DNA of 21,206 nucleotides, taken from contig NZ_JBJYKD010000038.1 of the NCBI RefSeq assembly GCF_049310025.1, positions 1 to 21,206 on the forward strand, read 5' to 3'. The notes below the pieces were generated by a model that was not told the origin of the DNA, did no database searches, and saw only the letters and a list, made by a program, of their open reading frames with translations. Each line of letters starts with the position of its first letter. Position 1 is the first letter of the stretch. This DNA is from JBJYKD01 sp049310025 (GTDB taxonomy: Bacteria > Bacillota > Thermosediminibacteria > Thermosediminibacterales > Tepidanaerobacteraceae). A program made the position numbers and the translations under genes. Shown here piece after piece: positions 1-6,100 of this stretch.

Positions 1-68
1 ACTGAAGTATCTGCAAGTCCTGAAAGGATCTACGGGCTGAAAGCCCGTGGGTTTAAACCAAGCGCTTA
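1..68 (+). mobile_element. Candidate structured right end of an IS200/IS605 (TnpB)-type element
   Basis: No gene is visible here. On the plus strand two consecutive hairpins share the loop GAA: TCCT/AGGA (18-21 with 25-28, plus a G-U pair 17/29) and a perfect 7-bp stem ACGGGCT/AGCCCGT (32-38 with 42-48). The 10-bp palindrome GGTTTAAACC (50-59) follows. Neither hairpin has a T-tract on either strand, so this is not an intrinsic terminator for the SLH gene that stops at 69. Stacked small-loop hairpins ending in a GGTTTAAACC-like motif resemble the 3' scaffold/right end of TnpB-type elements. That family call is from memory, and the rest of any element would lie outside the window. Confidence 0.3.
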
Positions 69-701
69 TTAACTAAATGTCCCAGGTGAATTATAGTAGC
101 CTTTAACAAGTTCATCAATAATCTTTATGGTTTCAGCACGTGTTATTGGATTTTTAGGTTTAAATGTACCATCGGGTAGACCATTGATTGCACCCGCCTG
201 TACCAACGCACCTACAGCACCTTTTGCGTAGCCGCTTATGTCAACTGCATCTTTAAAGTTTTCAGCGCTATTGCTTTCTTTTAGATTAAATACCCGTGCA
301 AGCATGGTAGCAGCGTCCTGTCTTGTAAGCCGTTCATTAGGCAGCGCCATATTTCCAGTAGAGCCTTTAAAGTACCCTGCTTCTCTTGCTTTTAGAAGTT
401 CATCCGCATACCATGCATTAGATGAGACATCTGCAAACTGCTGGTCGGATTTATTCTGAAATCCGAACACTCCATTCAGAATTTTTGCGAATTCAGCTCG
501 TGTAATGTTATTATTTGGTCGGAAAGTCCCATCTTCAAAGCCAGAAATAATGCCTCTAGTTGCCCATTTCACAATCTTTTCGGATGCCCAATGCCCTTGG
601 ATGTCCGAGAAGCTTGTACCCTGAGCAAAGGCAGGTACGCCTGAAATAAGCATCAGCGCTACTAAAAGCAGGCTAATACTTTTTTTTAGCGTCCTCTTCA
701 T
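69..701 (-). CDS. Small secreted protein of three SLH repeats only
   Basis: The protein has 210 residues. A signal peptide (about 1-26: Lys/Arg-rich start, hydrophobic core, cleavage near AFA-QG) is followed by three S-layer homology repeats at about 31-80, 89-140 and 149-199. Repeats 1 and 3 carry ITRAE and repeat 2 carries LTRQD, the usual SLH wall-polymer contact motif. SLH repeats bind pyruvylated secondary cell-wall polymer, so the product should sit in the wall. The start at 701 is chosen because GGGGAGGAG lies 6-14 bases upstream; an in-frame ATG 13 codons earlier has no such site. There is no cargo domain, which is unusual because SLH triplets normally anchor something. It may be a minimal S-layer filler, a competitor for anchoring sites, or the remnant of a longer protein. 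The following gap is AT-rich, so this gene probably has its own promoter. Confidence 0.93.
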   Translation of the reverse strand: MKRTLKKSISLLLVALMLISGVPAFAQGTSFSDIQGHWASEKIVKWATRGIISGFEDGTFRPNNNITRAEFAKILNGVFGFQNKSDQQFADVSSNAWYADELLKAREAGYFKGSTGNMALPNERLTRQDAATMLARVFNLKESNSAENFKDAVDISGYAKGAVGALVQAGAINGLPDGTFKPKNPITRAETIKIIDELVKGYYNSPGTFS

Positions 702-1209
702 CAAATCTCCTCCCCTAAATAAACTTTTACATAAAAGCACTTAGGAACCCAATAATTTAATTTGTTTAGTTTACAGCTTTCCCCCCCTTTTTTTAAATTT
801 TACATATGTAGAACTTATATATACTGTTTTAACAGTTTTAAAAACTTTACATTGATATTTTTTATTTTTTTATAAAATAGTTTTTATTACCTTTTCCAAT
901 ATTTACAACGACTTTACAATGACTTCATTTGGGTTGAATTTCGGACAACACCAATGAAATCATTAATATATATTCTTGGATCAATCCGTTCATTCATGAT
1001 TTTATAAATTTCTTTTAGCTCTCCTACGCTATTATTCTTCTTTCACTTCTTCTGCAAAAGTGATTTTTATAATTTGTATATTATTCCGAAATATTAATCT
1101 AACTTTTATTTTTTATAAAATTTTTATCATCCTATTAAATCAAATCTACGGGGGGTATTATTCTATCTTCATTACCTAACTCTATAAGCCATGAAAATAT
1201 GCAAAAGCA
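702..1209. other. AT-rich non-coding gap of about 500 bp
   Basis: The gap separates the SLH-only gene from the gluzincin-like gene and is much more AT-rich than the flanking genes. It holds the 7-nt C-run (G on the sense strand) at 781-787, the palindrome at 823-836, and a short open stretch on the minus strand at about 914-1045 that may be a gene remnant. No intrinsic terminator is evident after the gene ending at 1210. Confidence 0.6.
823..836. promoter_or_regulatory. Palindrome upstream of the SLH-only gene, possible operator
   Basis: The perfect inverted repeat ACTGTT-TT-AACAGT lies about 120 bp upstream of the SLH-only start. On the minus strand it is followed at once by a TATATATAAG stretch that could serve as a -10 region. 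No convincing -35 hexamer is seen. The placement suits an operator or promoter, but in such AT-rich DNA short palindromes are common. Confidence 0.25.
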
Positions 1210-2973
1210 TCAATTCACTGTACTCTGTAAAACTCCGGAAATATACCTCTCCCATTTTAAGACATTTTCCCGATCGTTCAGCAGCTTGAACCGTAAGAGC
1301 GGGTCTTGATAATCAACTCCGCACACTTTTGCGCGCATGGCGTACTGTTTTAAAAGGTGATAGACGGTGGGCGATGTTTCTAGGACCTTTTTTTCAATGT
1401 CAGGGGCGGCAAAATACACGCCCTCTTTTTCGGCTTTTCCGGAAAGTTCGTAAAGGCCTTTACCCGTTAGATTGTCGCCCGGATAATCTATTATCTCCAG
1501 CCTGAACCAGGACCACATGGTATGCTCAAAACTGTTCAATTCGCGGATTACTGCCGCCGCATCTTCGTTTTCCCCGGCAAGATACCAGAGCGGCAGGATG
1601 TCGCCGCTGTTGAAAAGCCCCTGGAAAAACGCTCCAGCCATGTCTCCGGTAGTCTCTTCAAGGATGTCCGTTAAATTAATCCCCGACCCATTTCTGTTTT
1701 TCATGATGCAATTAAGTATCGCATCGCTAACACCGCGATTTTTATAACTGTAATCCTCTACGGCTTTAATTATCAAAGGCGCCTGGGTATAATGGAGAAA
1801 TTCGGTTTTTCCGGGAGATGATATTATCTCCGCTTCCCTAAGGGGGACTATGGTCAGCAGATACGGATCTTTTAAACGCATATACAGATATCTTTTAAAA
1901 AGATTTGAAAAGTAGGCCGGTACATCTATTTTCAGGTCAGCCTTTATCTTGTCCGGCAGGCTATCGAGCGAAACGTTTTCATAATAGGTGGCCAGCCCTT
2001 CGTAAAACCACAGTTGGGGAGGCTCGTGGAACCCCCTCGCTTTGACGGTGGAGTCGAAAAATGCGTGAAACATCCGGTGGCCCAGGAGCTGCCAGTCTCT
2101 GGCATTTGAGGGGTCAAAGGTGCTGCATATAACATCCGCCCCCGTGCCTCCCATGATGTAGGCGCCATCCGCCGGGTCTTTCCTCAGCAGGACTATGCGG
2201 AGGGGCACCCGTGTTTTGAACAGTTTTGAGTAGTAACGGTAGAGGCTTTCAATGCCATCTATCGCTTCCTTGGCGTATTTCAGCCCGCTGCCACTGTCGG
2301 CGTATACCACCGGTTTCCCGTCTTCCCCCCCCAGTTTTACCTCAAATTTCCCAAGGGCGAAACCCGCCTGCCTTAAATTGTATATATCCATCCAGGAAGG
2401 AGAAACCATTGTCAGTTTGATCCAGCGGTTTTCCAGCTGTTTCTTTCCCCATTCGGGAACAATGGTTTCAAGGCCCGGGCTTTTTTCTATGGAGACGCTT
2501 ACCCTTTTGAACGCCTTTTTTATTTCCGTATCGCTCCCGGTATAGAACACCTCGGGAAAAATCAGCACCGAATCCCCGTCGAAAACAAAAAGGTCCTCAT
2601 AAACGCCTCCCTGGTGGCCGTGCTTTCCCATCATCCCCAGTTTGACTTTATATGTCAGATTTAACCCACCGCCGCCCCGGGTTTCCACTTCGACAAAACC
2701 GTCTTTTTGCAACACCGCCGGCTTTTCCCCAGCCTCACCGCCGTCCACCCTTAAGCCCCGGCAATTTACGCTTCCCCGGTAGAACCTCATTTTCTTCATC
2801 GCCAGGGAAGGGTTTTTTGCCTCCACCCTTACTTCCACCTGCTTTTCAGGAAAGGAAGATACTTTTATATAGTAGTTCAGTTCGGGAGAACTAAAAGACC
2901 ATCGAAAGTAAAATGCGGCGGCCGCCGCAACGGCTGCCGCAATGACAAAAGCCTTTATTTTCGCCTTATTCAT
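1210..2973 (-). CDS. Membrane-anchored M61/M1-like gluzincin with degenerate HExxH (probable pseudopeptidase)
   Basis: The protein has 587 residues. An N-terminal hydrophobic segment (about 8-22, mostly Ala/Val) after a Lys-containing start suggests an uncleaved anchor with the rest outside the cell. A beta-rich region (about 35-215) precedes a gluzincin-like core: the helix AKEAIDGIESLYRYYSKLF (about 234-252), a strand with GGTGA (275-279), the zinc motif at 299-303, and LWFYEGLATYYEN (321-333). The last matches the EGxxxYYE helix of families M1 and M61 that supplies the third zinc ligand (E325). The HExxH motif reads H299-R-M-F-H303: both histidines and E325 remain, but the catalytic glutamate is Arg. 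Zinc might still bind, yet normal peptide hydrolysis is unlikely. It lies 189 bp downstream of the mannosidase, in the same direction, with hairpins between. The family call is moderately sure; the function is unknown, perhaps a glycopeptide- or protein-binding surface factor. Confidence 0.8.
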   Translation of the reverse strand: MNKAKIKAFVIAAAVAAAAAFYFRWSFSSPELNYYIKVSSFPEKQVEVRVEAKNPSLAMKKMRFYRGSVNCRGLRVDGGEAGEKPAVLQKDGFVEVETRGGGGLNLTYKVKLGMMGKHGHQGGVYEDLFVFDGDSVLIFPEVFYTGSDTEIKKAFKRVSVSIEKSPGLETIVPEWGKKQLENRWIKLTMVSPSWMDIYNLRQAGFALGKFEVKLGGEDGKPVVYADSGSGLKYAKEAIDGIESLYRYYSKLFKTRVPLRIVLLRKDPADGAYIMGGTGADVICSTFDPSNARDWQLLGHRMFHAFFDSTVKARGFHEPPQLWFYEGLATYYENVSLDSLPDKIKADLKIDVPAYFSNLFKRYLYMRLKDPYLLTIVPLREAEIISSPGKTEFLHYTQAPLIIKAVEDYSYKNRGVSDAILNCIMKNRNGSGINLTDILEETTGDMAGAFFQGLFNSGDILPLWYLAGENEDAAAVIRELNSFEHTMWSWFRLEIIDYPGDNLTGKGLYELSGKAEKEGVYFAAPDIEKKVLETSPTVYHLLKQYAMRAKVCGVDYQDPLLRFKLLNDRENVLKWERYISGVLQSTVN

Positions 2974-3027
2974 AATTTTTCACCCGCATCGGCATGTATT
3001 TCGCCCGTTCCCCACGGCGCAGGCTAA

Positions 3028-3053
3028 CGGCCCGGTCCGGCAGGACCGGGCCG
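3028..3053. other. Perfect 11-bp GC-rich hairpin between the mannosidase and the gluzincin-like gene
   Basis: The arms CGGCCCGGTCC (3028-3038) and GGACCGGGCCG (3043-3053) pair perfectly around the loop GGCA. The T-run (3061-3065) lies on the plus-strand side. In the direction of the genes the hairpin is therefore preceded by an A-run and has no U-tract after it. It is more likely an mRNA-stabilising or processing structure than a terminator for these genes, unless plus-strand transcription exists. Confidence 0.5.
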
Positions 3054-3117
3054 CCCTCAATTTTTCCCACGGCTTTTTTATTGCTCGACAATTTAAATCC
3101 TTTATATCCATAATTAT

Positions 3118-3144
3118 AAAAATGAGGGCGGGAAACCCGTCCTC
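3118..3144 (-). terminator. Candidate intrinsic terminator of the GH38 gene
   Basis: On the minus strand, GAGGACGGG (from 3144) pairs with CCCGCCCTC (to 3124) around a TTT loop, with one A-C mismatch. An A and then five T (3122-3118) follow. It begins 19 bp after the GH38 stop. The mismatch becomes G-U on the other strand, so it may be leaky or bidirectional. Confidence 0.55.
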
Positions 3145-3162
3145 CAGATTTTATGTGCAAAG

Positions 3163-6100
3163 TCATTCGGTCTTTCCCAGTATCCTGCGGGCAACCAGTA
3201 CAAGGTCTTCCAGACCCACAATGCCGTTGCAATCGATATCCGCAAGCCGGGCCAGGCTCCAGCCGGCACCGTTTCTGCTCTTACCGTAATGGGAAGCCAG
3301 TATCCCCAGGTCTCCCACGCTGAAGGCTCCGTCTCCATTCAAGTCCCCATTGCTGGCGATAAACACGCTTGTCTTCGTGGTAATAGCCTCCAATTCGTTG
3401 CCTGCGCCGTCCGCCAGGCGCACCTCCGCCACCGCTATATCTCCCTGGCTTATGCGTTTCGTGCTTGACGGCACATCCTTTGCAATGAACTTCAGGTTAA
3501 GCAGATCGGCGTCCTCATCGATGGCGTTTTGCTCTCCCAGGCTCGCCAGGATCAAGCGCACGGTTCCCGGCAGGCCGGTATCCGCCAGATAGCCCAGCCC
3601 TTCCCTCAGCTCTTCCGCCTCCACGAATTCAAACAGGTCTTCATCATACGTTATGGTTATATCCTGAGCATATACGCTTCCATACACGCTGTCGGCCACG
3701 TTGGTCAGACTGAGTTTTGCGTTGAATTCCCGTCCCGGCCTCACCGCATCGGGCGAGGTCAGCAGGACAACGGGGAGATTCAGTTTCTTCACGGTAAACG
3801 CCAGGCGGTTGGATTCCACCGTTACCCCGTCCAGAGTCACCACTGCCCACACCTCGAAACCGTCTATGCCGTCGTCAATGAGTTTTACGGCGCCCGCCAC
3901 CTGATCAATCTCCACCGCATCTTCACGGTCCGATTTATACACCACCTGGGCCACCGACAGGTCCGCCTGCCGCCCATCCGTCAAAGCGGCCTCCAGCGTC
4001 AGTTTTGCGGTTTCTCCCTTCATTAGCTGCGTCCTGTCGGCAGAAATCACCACTTCTTTAAGGTCTGCCTTTGGCGGTGCTATATTTTCAAGAGTCATGG
4101 CAAATATCTTTATATAGTCGTTATTGGGGAGTGTGATGGATTCCACCTGCTTGGCCGGGTCCACCGCGATATTGTACATGTATACATATACCGCTGGTTG
4201 AGTATCGCCCGAGGCATTATGCCGGTGGTCGATCCTTATCACAACTTTGTCATCCGCCCGCGGATAACACCAGTCGGAAATTGAAACATTTACCGTTTCG
4301 CTTGAACCGTCTTCATAATTGATCTTAAATTCGCCCCACCGGCCGCCGGTCGCGTTGGTGGCCGAAGCCAGAAACCGGATATTTGTGGCATTTACCCCGG
4401 GCAGGATTATATTCTGGCCGGTGCACTTAATTATGTTCTTTTCCCCATCCCGTTTCGGCCCGAAGGCAAATCCAAAGCCGTCATAAGTTATCTCATCGGG
4501 GATATATTCCGCCGGATAGTTCCAGCCAATGCCGTCAAAGTTGCCGTCTTTGCTGTTTTCATCGTAACTCATGGCATCGATGTTATAGTACCCGGTCAGA
4601 TCCACCTTTGTCTGTACCAGTTTCCTCGGAGTGACGCTCATTTCGTTTGAAAGCCCGCTCCTGCCATAGGGGTTCACCGCCGTGACCGTGAAGAAGTACT
4701 CCACGTTGTTTGAAAGACCCGTCACGATGTAAGGGGTATCTTCAACACCGGTTATCACCCGGTCGTATTTGCCGCTTTCGGTGCCGTAGCCGATTTCGTA
4801 GTATGATGCGAAGTCCACTTTCTTGAAGTAAACCGTCGCCTTACCGTCGCCAAATGCTATTTTCTCTATTTCCGGCGCTGCCGGAGCCGAAGGCGGCACC
4901 GCGTAATTGTCGTTGTACACTTCAAACTCGTATATTCTGGCCACATGCCCCTGATAATCGTCGGCGCTTCCGGCTCTGGTGATATATAGCCTCACGTACC
5001 GGCCTCTTATGTTTTCAACCCGGTGGGTCGTGACATCCTCCGTATTACCCGTTACAACCACCGCATCCTGCCAGCCGTCATAATTTGCGTCATTCCAGGC
5101 GGCGTCATCGCTGCTGACCTGTATCTTGAAGTCTCTGGTGTTCCAGCTGCTGTTCTCTCCTCCCGCCGCGGCGTGCCGCACCACGAATCTCGTTATATCT
5201 CTTTCTTCCCCCAGGTCGACGATCAGCCAGTGAGGTTCATAGCCTGTGGCGCACCACTTGCTGTTGTTTTCCACCGTGCCGTCCACGGCCTTAAAGTCCT
5301 GCTCCGTCGCCACAAATCTGTCCGCCTTCACGGGCCTGCCCAGGGCCATATTCAAGGCTCCGGCCACAACCGCCGCCACATCCGACGCCGGTCCCGGATT
5401 TCCGGCAAAATCCACGGCGGAAACCATATAGTAATAGGTGCCGTTCCGCGGCAGTTCGTCGGTATAATTCGTCCCTTCAACTTCGGCAACGGCCGTCATA
5501 TCTGAAAGGTCGGCTTTTGTGGCCCTGTAAACGGTATAATGGGCAATACCCGTATTGTCTTCAGCGGGGTTCCAGCTTAATTCCGCGGTATCATCGGTCA
5601 TGCCGGATATTTCGACTTTCAGGCCGGTCACCCCGGTGGGGGGCTCCAGGTCTTCGACAGTCGAAGCGCCTCCCCTCACCAGAGACATGGCCGCTATTTT
5701 GATGCCGGCGGCATCGGGCAACACCAGGCTTTCCACCGTCTTGGACGGATTCAGCCTGACCTTATAGACAAACAGGAAGCTGTTTTTCAGGATGCTGTCT
5801 CCGGCCTCGGAATGATTGTGTGTCATGGGAAGCCCTATTACGTCTTTCGCCACGGCTCTGTTCCACCCGCCGATCCGCGATGTCCAGTTTTTAAACTGAA
5901 CGTAGATATCGGTTGTGGAAGAATCATCATATTTTACCGTGAAGGTGCCTCCTGATTTGCCCGGTCCGGCCGAAGCTCCCAGGATATACAGGTAGTCGTA
6001 TGAACCGGCAGGCAGCGAAATTTCCTGGCCGGCGGCCCTGACCATGTTGTCCCGCCCGTCATCCCGGGGCCCCATCTCAAAGGCCACACCCTCACTTATC

